A stretch of DNA of 64,000 nt from Micromonospora globbae (GTDB lineage: Bacteria > Actinomycetota > Actinomycetes > Mycobacteriales > Micromonosporaceae): the NCBI RefSeq assembly GCF_003610785.1, contig NZ_RAQQ01000025.1, positions 28,165 to 92,164 of the forward strand, written 5' to 3'. Under the pieces are notes generated by a model. The model saw only the letters and a list, made by a program, of their open reading frames with translations, did no database searches and had not been told where the DNA came from. Made by a program: the position numbers and the translations under genes. The first letter of the stretch is position 1, and each line of letters begins with the position of its first letter. Shown piece by piece: positions 24,062-31,892 of this stretch.

Positions 24062-24922
24062 TCACCGTACGAGCCGGGACAGCCGACGGTCAGCGAGCGG
24101 CTTGCCTCCGGTCTGACAGGTCGGGCAGTACTGGAGGCTCGAGTCGGCGAACGAGACCTCCCGGACCGTGTCCCCGCACACCGGGCAGGGCAGCCCGGTG
24201 CGGGCGTGCACCCGCAGGCCCGAGCGCTTCTCGGCCTTCAGCTCCGCCGCCCGCTGGCCGAGCGACCGGGTCACGGCGTCACCGAGCACCTGCCGGGTGG
24301 CGGCGTGGAGGGCGGCCAGCTGCTCGTCGGTCAGCCGGTCGGTGAGCGCGAACGGGGAGAGCCGGGCCGCGTGGAGGATCTCGTCGGAGTACGCGTTGCC
24401 CACCCCGGCCAGCACCGCCTGGTCGGTGAGCACCCCCTTCACCTGGCCGCGCCGGCTGCGTATCCGCTCGGTGAAGGTGGGCAGGTCGGCCGTCAGCGCG
24501 TCGGGGCCGAGCTTGGCCACCCCCGGCACGGCGGCCGGGTCGGTCACCAGGTACGCGGCGAGCTTCTTCTGGGTGCCGGCCTCGGTGAGGTCGAAGCCCG
24601 AGCCGTCGTCGAGGCGTACCCGCAGCGCGATCGGGCCCTTCCCGGGGCGCAGCGGCGCCCCGCCGGGGAACGCCTCCCGGTAGTGCAGCCAGCCCGCCCG
24701 GGCCAGGTGGACCACGAGGTGCAGGTCGCCGTCGAGGACCACGTCCAGGAACTTGCCGTGCCGGCGCGCGTCCACCACCGATCGCCCCGTCGCCGCGCTC
24801 GGCGGCGGGTCGTACGTCTTCAGGGCGCTGATCGCGGCGACCTCCAGCCGGTCGACCCGACGGCCCACCGCCCGCTGGCGCAGGTAGCCCGCGAGCGCCT
24901 CAACCTCCGGTAGTTCGGGCAT
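24062..24922 (-). CDS. Formamidopyrimidine/endonuclease VIII-type DNA glycosylase (Fpg/Nei)
   Basis: Base-excision repair enzyme of 286 aa that removes oxidised bases and cuts the strand. The mature N-terminus PELPEVE provides the catalytic Pro2 and Glu3; RRHGKFLD carries the conserved Lys; GVGNAYSDEILHAARLSP is the helix-two-turn-helix; and the C-terminal zinc finger has CPVCGD and YCPTCQTG. I start at ATG 24922 because Pro2 must follow Met; the longer frame to 24967 overlaps the divergent gene. The -10 TACCGT lies 6 nt upstream, overlapping the promoter of the glycosyltransferase. Confidence 0.95.
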   Translation of the reverse strand: MPELPEVEALAGYLRQRAVGRRVDRLEVAAISALKTYDPPPSAATGRSVVDARRHGKFLDVVLDGDLHLVVHLARAGWLHYREAFPGGAPLRPGKGPIALRVRLDDGSGFDLTEAGTQKKLAAYLVTDPAAVPGVAKLGPDALTADLPTFTERIRSRRGQVKGVLTDQAVLAGVGNAYSDEILHAARLSPFALTDRLTDEQLAALHAATRQVLGDAVTRSLGQRAAELKAEKRSGLRVHARTGLPCPVCGDTVREVSFADSSLQYCPTCQTGGKPLADRRLSRLVR

Positions 24923-24928
24923 CAGCCA

Positions 24929-24938
24929 ACGGTAGCCT
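24929..24938. promoter_or_regulatory. Overlapping divergent leaderless promoters
   Basis: The 10-mer ACGGTAGCCT contains TACCGT for the glycosylase (minus strand, 24934-24929; 6 nt to ATG 24922) and TAGCCT for the glycosyltransferase (plus strand, 24933-24938; 8 nt to GTG 24947). The two -10 hexamers share the same TA base pairs, so RNA polymerase binding should be mutually exclusive. Confidence 0.65.
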
Positions 24939-24946
24939 TCTTTCCC

Positions 24947-26221
24947 GTGAGAATCGTGGTGGCGCACAACCGGTACCGGGAAGCCCAGCCGTCCGGGGAG
25001 AACACGATCGTCGACGCGGAGATCGCCCAGCTGACCGCGGCCGGCGTCGAGGTGCTGCCGTTCCTGCGCAGCTCGGACGAGATCCCCACGATGCCGCGTA
25101 CGGCCAAGGCCCTGCTGCCCGTCTCACCCATCTACGCGCCGCGGGCGCAGCAGCAGCTGAGCCGGTTGATCGAGGAGCACCGGCCGGACGTGCTGCACCT
25201 GCACAACCCGTACCCCCTGCTCTCGCCCTGGGTGGTGCGCACCGCACACCGGCACGGCGTGCCGGTGGTGCAGACGGTGCACAACTACCGGCAGGTCTGC
25301 TCCTCCGGGCTCTACTTCCGGGACGGGGTGATCTGCCAGGACTGCCGGGGACGGGCGCTGGGCGTGCCGGCCATCGTGCACCGCTGCTACCGGGGTTCCC
25401 GGGCCCAGAGCGCCCTCATGGCCACCACCCTGGCGGTGCACCGGCCGACCTGGCGCTCGGTGGACCGGTTCGTGGCGCTCACCTCGGCGGTGGCCGACCA
25501 CCTGCGGGACTACGGGATCCCCGACGAGCGGATCGTCGTGAAGCCGAACGGCATCCCGGACCCGGGCCGGCCCGCCCCGCTGGGCGACGGGTTCCTCTTC
25601 CTCGGCCGGCTCTCCCCCGAGAAGGGCCTGGACCTGCTGCTGGACGCCTGGCGGCGGCACCCCGACGGCGCCCTCGGGCCGCTGCGGATCGCCGGCGACG
25701 GCGAGCTGCGTCCGCTGGCCGAGGCGGCCGCCGAGGAGCGCGGCGACGTCACGTTCCTCGGCCCGCTCGACCGGGCCGGCGTCCGCGCCGCCCTCGAGGC
25801 GAGCGCCGTGGTGCTGGCCACCTCCACGTGGCACGACGTGCTGCCCACCGTGATCATCGAGGCGCTGGCCAGCGGCCGCCCGGTGCTCGGCACGGCGCTC
25901 GGCGGCATCCCGTACCTGGTCGGGGCCGACACTCCCCGGGAGCCCGCGGGCACCGGCCCGGCGCGGGTCGCCTCCGCCGTACCCGGCGACGGGAGGGCCA
26001 CCCTGCCGACGGGGGCGGTGACGGGCGAGGCGGGCTGGGTGGTGCCGCCGGAGCCGGCCGCCCTGGCCGCCGCCCTGCCGCTCGCGCGGGCGGGCGCCGC
26101 GACGCTGTCGGCGGCGGCCCGCGCCCGCTACGAGCGGACCTTCCACCCCGACGTGGTCACCGGGCAGCTCGTCGACGTGTACGCCGGCCTGATGAGCGCC
26201 AGGACCCCGGCCACGCCCTGA
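24947..26221 (+). CDS. Glycosyltransferase family 4
   Basis: GT-B fold retaining glycosyltransferase of 424 aa. The N-half starts RIVVAHNRYREAQPSGENT and has DVLHLHNPYPLLSPWVVRTA and QTVHNYRQVC. The C-half has the donor site: FLGRLSPEKGLDLLLDAW, and the EX7E-like region WHDVLPTVIIEALASGRPVLGTALGG. A four-cysteine segment (CSSGLYFRDGVICQDCRG and CY) is frequent in this subfamily and might bind metal. A 45-residue insertion near 330-375 is low in complexity. The GTG start is 8 nt after TAGCCT, suggesting a leaderless mRNA. Substrate unknown; likely envelope glycan. Confidence 0.93.
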   Translation: MRIVVAHNRYREAQPSGENTIVDAEIAQLTAAGVEVLPFLRSSDEIPTMPRTAKALLPVSPIYAPRAQQQLSRLIEEHRPDVLHLHNPYPLLSPWVVRTAHRHGVPVVQTVHNYRQVCSSGLYFRDGVICQDCRGRALGVPAIVHRCYRGSRAQSALMATTLAVHRPTWRSVDRFVALTSAVADHLRDYGIPDERIVVKPNGIPDPGRPAPLGDGFLFLGRLSPEKGLDLLLDAWRRHPDGALGPLRIAGDGELRPLAEAAAEERGDVTFLGPLDRAGVRAALEASAVVLATSTWHDVLPTVIIEALASGRPVLGTALGGIPYLVGADTPREPAGTGPARVASAVPGDGRATLPTGAVTGEAGWVVPPEPAALAAALPLARAGAATLSAAARARYERTFHPDVVTGQLVDVYAGLMSARTPATP

Positions 26222-26260
26222 CCGGCCCACATCCGGCGGCGGGAGCCGGGTCGGTGCGGG

Positions 26261-26986
26261 TCAGCGGAGGGAGGCGCGGGCGCTGAACGCGATGCTCGCC
26301 AGCAGGAAGCCGCCGTTGACGACGGTGAACGCCACCACGACCCAGAGCGCCAGGGCGGGGGCGAGCAGCAGCACCAGGGCGGCCACGAAGATCACCGCGC
26401 CGTAGTCGCGGACCAGCTTCACGATGCGTACGGGCAGCGAGGTCGACGTGACCATGCTCGCCGCGTTCGGGCCGGCCTGCATCACCGAGGTGACCAGGTT
26501 GACCATCCACGTGCCGGCGAACGCCGCCACGAGCCAGGGCGGGGTCGACGGGTGCTGCGCCACGGCGGTCGCGCCGAGCGCCGCCACCAGGGCGATCTGG
26601 GCCGCCACGTCACAGAGCACGTCGACCCGGGCGCCCGCCGGGCTGCCCTGCCCGGTCACCCGGGCGAGCTGGCCGTCCGCGCAGTCCAGGGCGTACGCCA
26701 CCTGCCAGCCGACCAGCGCGAGCAGCCCGACCACCCAGGCCGGGACGTCGCCGTCGGCCACCCGGCCGGCCAGCGCCACCACCGTGACCGACGTGGCGAG
26801 CCCCAGCACGAGGTTCGTGATCGTCAGAGCGGTCGGGCGCAGCCCCAGGCGGTGCGCGGCGACCGCGAACGCGGCGCCGAGCCATTGGCTGATCGATTCG
26901 CTGAACAGGCCGCCGCCCCGGTTCGTGCGGTGGAAGTCGGCGACGGTGGGACGGGACGGCTCAGCCGAGGTGGTCGCGGATCGCAC
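26261..26986 (-). CDS. CDP-alcohol phosphatidyltransferase family protein
   Basis: Integral membrane enzyme of 241 aa that transfers a phospho-alcohol from a CDP donor to an acceptor hydroxyl. The active-site signature is intact: DCADGQLAR followed by G and two further Asp (GARVDVLCD), matching D-x2-DG-x2-AR-x8-G-x3-D-x3-D. Six hydrophobic segments are visible. It overlaps the dehydrogenase gene by 26 nt and is third in a unit with a nucleotidyltransferase and a glycerol-1-phosphate-dehydrogenase-like protein, so its donor is probably the CDP-polyol made by that pathway rather than ordinary CDP-diacylglycerol. Confidence 0.93.
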   Translation of the reverse strand: MRSATTSAEPSRPTVADFHRTNRGGGLFSESISQWLGAAFAVAAHRLGLRPTALTITNLVLGLATSVTVVALAGRVADGDVPAWVVGLLALVGWQVAYALDCADGQLARVTGQGSPAGARVDVLCDVAAQIALVAALGATAVAQHPSTPPWLVAAFAGTWMVNLVTSVMQAGPNAASMVTSTSLPVRIVKLVRDYGAVIFVAALVLLLAPALALWVVVAFTVVNGGFLLASIAFSARASLR

Positions 26987-28028
26987 CGGCGTAGTCTGCC
27001 AGCCGCGCCCGAACGTCGGAAGGCGACATCGCCAGGTGTTCGAGGATGGTGTATCGGTCCGGCCGGGTACGCGGGGCGAAGATCACCGCGTCGACGAACT
27101 GGTCGTCGGTCAGCCCGACCTCGGCCGGCGTGACCGGCAGGCGGTGCCGGGTCAGGCAGGACGCCATCTGCCCGAGTCGCTGCGTGTCGCCGCGCAGGAA
27201 GGTGCAGAAGAGCGCGCCCAGGCCGGCCAGCTCGCCGTGCGACGCCGTGCCGGGGAACAGCGCGTCGACGGCGTGCATGATCTCGTGGCAGCCGCCGCTG
27301 GACGGGCGGCTGGTGCCGCAGACGGCCATGGCCAGGCCGCTGGCGATCAGCGCCTCGGCGAGCACCGTCACGAAGGCGTCGTCGCCCATGTCGCCGGGGT
27401 GGCTGAGCACCGACTCGGCGGCCATCCGGGCCAGCGAGGCGGCGAGCCCGTCGACCGGCTCGCCGCGCACCTGCCGGGCCAGCTCCCAGTCGGCCAGCGC
27501 GCTGATGTTGCTCACCACGTCGCCGATGCCGGCCCGGTTGTGCCGCTCCGAGCCGCTCTCCACGAAGTCCAGGTCGACGATCACCGCGATCGGGATGTGC
27601 ACCCCGTAGGAGCCCTTGATCCCGTCGGTGATGAGGCTGGCCACCGGGGAGGCGATCCCGTCGTTGGCCAGGCTCGTGGCGACCGAGACCATCGGCAGGC
27701 CGCGACGGGTGGCCGCGTACTTGGCCACGTCGATGGTCTTGCCGCCGCCGATGCCGACCACCGCGTCGTACGAGCGGGCGCGCAGCTTGCCGCCCAGGTC
27801 GTCGGCGGCCTCCAGGGTGCCGCCCGCGGCCGTGAACACGTCGGCCGAGCCGAGCGAGGGCTTGATCAACTCGGCGATCCGCTCCCCCTGGCCGGGGCCG
27901 ACCACCACGGCGACGTCGCCCCCGGAGGAGATGCGCCCGTCGGCCAGGATCGCCGCCAGGTCGGCCACCGCGCCCCGCCGCACGTCGATGTGCAGCGGGG
28001 TCAGGACGCTCCGGGCTAGTAGCGGCAC
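26961..28028 (-). CDS. Glycerol-1-phosphate dehydrogenase-like iron-containing alcohol dehydrogenase (AraM/EgsA type)
   Basis: NAD(P)-dependent polyol-phosphate dehydrogenase family protein of 355 aa. It has VVGPGQGERI, the glycine-rich nucleotide loop GIGGGKTIDVAKY, SVATSLANDGIASPVASL, and the metal ligands in MGDDAF, SGGCHEIMHAVD and ASHGELAGLGALF. This pattern fits sn-glycerol-1-phosphate dehydrogenases rather than butanol-type enzymes. It overlaps the nucleotidyltransferase by 13 nt and the CDP-alcohol transferase by 26 nt. It may reduce dihydroxyacetone phosphate, or a longer keto-sugar phosphate, to the polyol phosphate that is then activated by CTP. The substrate is inferred from context. 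Confidence 0.88.
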   Translation of the reverse strand: MPLLARSVLTPLHIDVRRGAVADLAAILADGRISSGGDVAVVVGPGQGERIAELIKPSLGSADVFTAAGGTLEAADDLGGKLRARSYDAVVGIGGGKTIDVAKYAATRRGLPMVSVATSLANDGIASPVASLITDGIKGSYGVHIPIAVIVDLDFVESGSERHNRAGIGDVVSNISALADWELARQVRGEPVDGLAASLARMAAESVLSHPGDMGDDAFVTVLAEALIASGLAMAVCGTSRPSSGGCHEIMHAVDALFPGTASHGELAGLGALFCTFLRGDTQRLGQMASCLTRHRLPVTPAEVGLTDDQFVDAVIFAPRTRPDRYTILEHLAMSPSDVRARLADYAGAIRDHLG

Positions 28029-28747
28029 GCGATCTCCCGGGCCCGCGCCAGGTCGGCGTGGTTGTCGACCTCCACCCAGGAGACGTCGCCGATCGGCGCC
28101 GCCCGCACCTCGCCGCCCCGGTCAGCGAACTCCTGGTAGCCGTCCTCGTAGTAGAGGTTGGGGTCGCGCCGCCAGGTCGTCTCCAGCGCGTCGGCGAGGG
28201 CGTCGGCCACCTGCGGCTCGATGAGCGTCGCGCCGATGTACTCCCCGTACGCCTCACCGGGGTCCATCATCTTCGTGATCCGGGTGAGCTGGCCGGCCGC
28301 GTCGAAGGTGGTCTTCATCTCCTCCTCGGCGAGCGGCTTGAGGGTGTCCACGGCCAGCAGGATGCCCGGCCCCCGCTCGGCCAGGAGGGTCTTCTCCACG
28401 CTCACCGGGTGCACGGTGTCGCCGTTGACCAGGAGCACGCCCTCGGCGAAGTACTCCCGGGCCAGCCAGAGCGAGTAGGCGTTGTTCCACTCCTCGGCCT
28501 TGTCGTTGTGCACGAGGGTCAGCCTGACGCCGTACCGCTTCTCCAGGTCGGCCTGCCGCTCCCGCACCGCGTCGGCCGCGTAGCCGACGACGATCACGAT
28601 GTCGGTGAGCCCGACCTCGGCGAGGTTCCGCAACGCGATGTCGAGGATGGTGACGTCACCGTCCACCGGCACGAGCGCCTTGGGCAGGGTGTCGGTGTAC
28701 GGGCGCAGCCGGCGTCCCGCCCCGGCCGCGAGCACCATCCCGATCAT
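28016..28747 (-). CDS. Nucleotidyltransferase (sugar- or polyol-phosphate cytidylyl/nucleotidylyl type)
   Basis: NTP-transferase fold enzyme of 243 aa. The N-terminal GMVLAAGAGRRLRPYTDTLPKALVPV is the nucleotide-binding signature with the essential Arg and Lys; LLVNGDTVHP supplies the metal-binding Asp; and WVEVDNHADLARAREI is the C-terminal end typical of phosphocholine/inositol-1-phosphate cytidylyltransferases. First gene of the overlapping cassette with the G1P-dehydrogenase-like and CDP-alcohol transferase genes, so the likely reaction is CTP plus polyol phosphate to CDP-polyol. A fusion of the same two activities (cytidylyltransferase plus CDP-alcohol transferase) makes di-myo-inositol phosphate in thermophiles, which supports the reading. 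Confidence 0.9.
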   Translation of the reverse strand: MIGMVLAAGAGRRLRPYTDTLPKALVPVDGDVTILDIALRNLAEVGLTDIVIVVGYAADAVRERQADLEKRYGVRLTLVHNDKAEEWNNAYSLWLAREYFAEGVLLVNGDTVHPVSVEKTLLAERGPGILLAVDTLKPLAEEEMKTTFDAAGQLTRITKMMDPGEAYGEYIGATLIEPQVADALADALETTWRRDPNLYYEDGYQEFADRGGEVRAAPIGDVSWVEVDNHADLARAREIACRY

Positions 28748-28840
28748 GCCGGCATCCTCCCTCGTACGACTCCGGTCACCGGTGGAGGATAGCGCCGGTG
28801 GCCGGGGTGCCTCCGGTCAACCGGGGTTCACCCCCGCCGC

Positions 28841-29611
28841 TCAGCCCGGCAGCGCGGCGAGGTCGGCGAGCATCGTCAACCGCTCGTCGGCGGTCAGCAC
28901 CGTGTACGGGCCCGCCGCCCGGCGGTCCGTCTCCTGCTCGATGGCCAGCCGCTCCGGGCCGGGCGGCAGGGCCGTCACGCTCTGCGTGGTGTGCCCGGCG
29001 GCGGCCCACGCCGCGGCGTACGCGTCGTCCCGGTGGTAGCGGAGCGTGCCGAGCCGGTTGAGCAGCAGCAGCGCGGGCGGTGTGCCGTCCGGCTCGTACG
29101 GCGGCGCCATCGCGGTGAACGCCGCCCCCGCCGATCCGGGCTGCTCCGCCCCGAGCACGAGCGCGTACGCGAGCATCCGCCCGAGCGCCTCGACGAGCCG
29201 GAGCACCCGCTGCTCGTGCCCGGCCCACAGCTCCGCGGTCACCTCGGCGTGCAACTGCCACAGCTCGCCGAGGAACGCGAGCCCCCGCTCGGTGGCGGCC
29301 ACCCCGCCGTCCGGCCGGCGGTGCAGCATCCCGTACGCCACCTGCTTGTCCAGCGCCCGCCGGCACTCGGCCGGGTCCCGGTACCGGGTGGCCGCCGCGA
29401 ACCCGGGGCCGTCGACCACGCCACCGGGCTCCGCCAGGCGGGTGCGGAACTCCACCAGGAAGCCCGTCGCCGCCGGCCCGCCGTACCGCTGGCTCACCTC
29501 GGCGCCGCCCCGCTCCCGGCCGGCGCGCATGCCGGCGTCGAAGGCCCGGTCGACCGCCGGGGCCACCAGCCCGGCGAACCGGTGCGGCGCCAGCTCGACG
29601 GTGTGGTTCAC
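28841..29611 (-). CDS. SCO6745-like helix-turn-helix family protein
   Basis: A 256-aa protein of the actinobacterial SCO6745 type, function not established. It contains AFDAGMRAGRERGGAEVSQR, a central winged-helix-like part (RALDKQVAYGMLHRRPDGGVAATERGLAFLGEL), and a C-terminal region ending in QETDRRAAGPYTVLTADERL. No membrane or signal sequence. The GTG at 29611 overlaps the NUDIX stop by 4 nt, so the two are co-translated. A longer frame to 30373 re-reads the NUDIX gene and is not coding. It may be a regulator or a protein-binding adaptor; nothing more can be said. Confidence 0.78.
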   Translation of the reverse strand: MNHTVELAPHRFAGLVAPAVDRAFDAGMRAGRERGGAEVSQRYGGPAATGFLVEFRTRLAEPGGVVDGPGFAAATRYRDPAECRRALDKQVAYGMLHRRPDGGVAATERGLAFLGELWQLHAEVTAELWAGHEQRVLRLVEALGRMLAYALVLGAEQPGSAGAAFTAMAPPYEPDGTPPALLLLNRLGTLRYHRDDAYAAAWAAAGHTTQSVTALPPGPERLAIEQETDRRAAGPYTVLTADERLTMLADLAALPG

Positions 29612-30057
29612 CGACCTGCCGCACGCAGGGCGGCGAAGGCCTCCTCCGCGATCCGGCGGATCAGGCCGTCGTTGACGTCCCGGTGCTCGTCGAGCAGGGC
29701 CAGATCCTCCTCGGCGAGCCAGCGGTACTCCGTGTGCTTGCCCGCCTCCAGCCGGGGCCGGTCCAGGTCGCCCTCGACCTGCACGAGCCAGTCGCTCTCG
29801 ACGCGCTCCAGGCCGTCGTCGCCCACGTAGCGGTACTCGCCGACGGGCGCGAGCAGCCGCGAGAGCGTCCAGCCGGTCTCCTCGGTCACCTCGCGCCGCA
29901 GCGCGGCCTCCACGTCCTCGCCGGGTTCGAGGTGGCCACCGACCACGTCCCAGCAGTTGGGGAAGAGGCGCCGGTCGGGGGACCGGCGTTGGAAGAAGAG
30001 GCGGCCCTCGTCGTCGACGATGAGGGCGCCGGCGCAGCGCAGGGGCTCGGTGGACAC
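29608..30057 (-). CDS. NUDIX hydrolase
   Basis: Nucleoside-diphosphate-X hydrolase of 149 aa. The Nudix box is complete: GHLEPGEDVEAALRREVTEE followed by TGW, fitting GX5EX7REUXEEXGU. The preceding FPNCWDVVGG and the early FFQRRSPDRRL recall isopentenyl-diphosphate isomerase-like and ADP-ribose type members; the substrate is not decidable. The GTG start at 30057 lies 6 nt after TAGGGT, so the mRNA is probably leaderless. It is the first gene of a two-gene unit with the SCO6745-like gene and faces the CBS gene across a 113-bp divergent promoter region. Confidence 0.93.
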   Translation of the reverse strand: MSTEPLRCAGALIVDDEGRLFFQRRSPDRRLFPNCWDVVGGHLEPGEDVEAALRREVTEETGWTLSRLLAPVGEYRYVGDDGLERVESDWLVQVEGDLDRPRLEAGKHTEYRWLAEEDLALLDEHRDVNDGLIRRIAEEAFAALRAAGR

Positions 30058-30063
30058 GCCCCG

Positions 30064-30069
30064 ACCCTA
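30064..30069 (-). promoter_or_regulatory. -10 box of the NUDIX gene (leaderless)
   Basis: TAGGGT reads on the minus strand from 30069 to 30064, 6 nt before the GTG start, with no ribosome site between. Confidence 0.5.
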
Positions 30070-30170
30070 GCGAGCCGCACGGCGTGTCGGCGACGCCGGT
30101 CTTGTTCCCGTAACATCGACGGCTCACCATGTCCGTACCGGATGCCACCGTCCCACAGGGGTGATGCGTG

Positions 30171-30563
30171 ATGCAGGTACGGGAAGCGATGTCGAGCCAG
30201 GTCCTCGTGGTCGGCCCGGAGCACACGCTCCGCCAGGCGGCCCAGATGATGTCCGCCCGCGGGGTCGGATCGGCGGTGGTGATCGACCCGGACTCCGAGG
30301 GCGTCGGCATCATGACCGAGCGGGACGTGCTCAACGCCATCGGCGCGGGGCTGGACTGCGACGTCGAGCGCACGGGCGCCCACCTGACGTGGGACGTCGT
30401 CTACGCCGGCCCGGACTGGACGCTGGAGGAGGCCGCCGCGGCCATGGCCCGGGGCGGGTTCCGGCACCTCGTGGTGCTCGACGGCCGCGAGGTGGCCGGC
30501 GTCATCTCGGTGCGGGACATCATGCGGGTCTGGGCGGCGAGCCGGATGGTGCCGGCGTCCTGA
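30171..30563 (+). CDS. Protein with two CBS domains
   Basis: Cytoplasmic ligand-sensing protein of 130 aa made of a single CBS pair: VREAMSSQVLVVGPEHTLRQAAQMM...GVGIMTERDVLN, then a second copy ending VAGVISVRDIMRV. CBS pairs bind adenosine nucleotides and regulate partner proteins; no effector domain is attached here. Start ATG 30171 follows AGGGG (30157-30161) at 9 nt; GTG 30168 is an alternative. It is divergent from the NUDIX gene. The partner protein is not evident. Confidence 0.92.
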   Translation: MQVREAMSSQVLVVGPEHTLRQAAQMMSARGVGSAVVIDPDSEGVGIMTERDVLNAIGAGLDCDVERTGAHLTWDVVYAGPDWTLEEAAAAMARGGFRHLVVLDGREVAGVISVRDIMRVWAASRMVPAS

Positions 30564-30759
30564 CCGCAACCGGCGCGCCCGGGGACGGCACTCCGGGGCG
30601 AGGCCCGGCCCACGGAACGCGCCGGCCGGCGGGCGCAGCACGACCCGCTCGCCCTTCCGGTCCGACTTGCCGCACCGCGGGTTCGGCCGAGGTCACCCGA
30701 CCCGGTGGCTCAGGATGCGGACATCGCCGTGCCGTCGGCGTACGCCCGATGGCCGCCCG

Positions 30760-30765
30760 TACGCT
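30760..30765 (+). promoter_or_regulatory. -10 box of the aminotransferase gene (leaderless)
   Basis: TACGCT at 30760-30765 precedes ATG 30774 by 8 nt without a Shine-Dalgarno. The 210-bp gap upstream, after the CBS gene, shows no other feature that I could support. Confidence 0.55.
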
Positions 30766-30773
30766 CAACAGCC

Positions 30774-31868
30774 ATGACCGCCGAGCAGCTGATCTCCTTC
30801 GCCCGTGGTGCGCCCTCGCTGGACATCGTCGATGTCGAGGGGCTCAAGGCCGCCGCCGTCCGCGCGTTCGACGCCGACCCCGCCGGGGTCACGGCGTACG
30901 GCACCTCCGTCGGCTACCCGCCCCTGCGCAGGTGGATCGCCGAGAAGCACGGGGTGGCGCCGGAGCAGGTGCTCATCACGAACGGTTCGCTCCAGGCCGA
31001 CGCCTTCCTCTTCGACCACCTGGTCCGCCCGGGCGACGCGGTGGTGGTGGAGCGGCCCACGTACGACCGGACCCTGCTCAACCTCAAGCGGATGGGCAGC
31101 GAGCTGCACGGCGTCACCATCCAGCCGGACGGCCTGGACACCGCCGAGCTGCGCAAGCTGCTGGAGTCGGGGGTGCGCCCCCGGCTGGCGCACATCATCC
31201 CGAACTACCAGAACCCGGCCGGTGTGACGCTCTCGCTGGAGAAGCGGCGGGAGCTGCTCGACCTGGCCGCCGAGTACGAGTTCACGATCTTCGAGGACGA
31301 CCCGTACGCGGACATCCGGTTCCGGGGCGAGCCGCTGCCGTCGATGCTCTCGCTGGACACGCGTGACGTCGTGGTCCACGCCTCCAGCTTCACGAAGACG
31401 GTCTGCCCCGGCGTCCGGGTCGGCTACCTGGTCGGGCCGGCCGACCTGATCGCGGACATCGCGAAGAAGGCGACGAGCCTCTACATCTCGCCGGGCATGG
31501 TCTCCGAGGCGATCGTGCACCAGTTCTGCGTGTCCGGTGAGATCGACCGCTCGATCGAGACCGTGCGGGCCGCGCTCGGTGAGCGCGCCCGCGTCCTGGC
31601 CGAGTCACTTCGCCGGCACCTGCCGCAGGTTCGCTTCGTGGAGCCCGACGGCGGCTACTTCCTCTGGGTGGAGTTCCCCGAGGACGTCCTGGTGGACCGG
31701 CTCGCCCCGGCGGCGGCCGAGCGCGGCGTGGCCGTGGTGAAGGGCAGCGACTTCATGGTCGACGGCGGGCAGCACGCCCTGCGGCTCGCCTTCTCCGCGG
31801 TGACCGCCGACCGGATCGACGAGGGTGTACGCCGGCTCGCAGAAGCGGTGGAAGCGGTTCGCGGGTGA
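30774..31868 (+). CDS. PLP-dependent aminotransferase, class I/II (2-aminoadipate/valine-type)
   Basis: Fold-type I aminotransferase of 364 aa. It shows GYPPLRRWIAEKHG and ITNGSLQADAFLFDHLV, then PNYQNPAGVTLSLEKRRELL, EDDPYADIRF, the Schiff-base Lys in HASSFTKTVCPGVRVGYLVG, and RLAFSAVT near the end. It resembles the catalytic half of MocR proteins and LysN-type 2-aminoadipate aminotransferases, without a DNA-binding domain. ATG 30774 is chosen over the longer frame from 30705 because of the -10 box placed 8 nt upstream. A hairpin terminator follows directly after the stop codon. Confidence 0.92.
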   Translation: MTAEQLISFARGAPSLDIVDVEGLKAAAVRAFDADPAGVTAYGTSVGYPPLRRWIAEKHGVAPEQVLITNGSLQADAFLFDHLVRPGDAVVVERPTYDRTLLNLKRMGSELHGVTIQPDGLDTAELRKLLESGVRPRLAHIIPNYQNPAGVTLSLEKRRELLDLAAEYEFTIFEDDPYADIRFRGEPLPSMLSLDTRDVVVHASSFTKTVCPGVRVGYLVGPADLIADIAKKATSLYISPGMVSEAIVHQFCVSGEIDRSIETVRAALGERARVLAESLRRHLPQVRFVEPDGGYFLWVEFPEDVLVDRLAPAAAERGVAVVKGSDFMVDGGQHALRLAFSAVTADRIDEGVRRLAEAVEAVRG

Positions 31869-31870
31869 GT

Positions 31871-31892
31871 TTCTGTCGGATTCCCGACAGAA
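31871..31892 (+). terminator. Hairpin terminator after the aminotransferase
   Basis: TTCTGTCGG (31871-31879) pairs perfectly with CCGACAGAA (31884-31892) around a 4-nt loop, starting 2 nt after the stop codon. It lacks a T-run, as is usual for high-GC actinobacteria. Confidence 0.8.

Noticed and set aside
23820..24065. Possible 81-aa gene on the minus strand upstream of the sugar transferase
   Set aside because: No ribosome site, no TANNNT box at the right distance, and it overlaps the end of fpg; the sequence has no recognisable pattern.
26424..28019. A 531-codon plus-strand open frame
   Set aside because: Antisense to the CDP-alcohol transferase and the dehydrogenase, whose motifs are clear on the other strand.
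24062..28747. A complete polysaccharide biosynthesis cluster
   Set aside because: There are a WbaP-like transferase, GT4 and the CDP-polyol cassette, but no flippase, polymerase or sugar-nucleotide synthesis set; the genes lie on both strands with repair and unrelated genes between.
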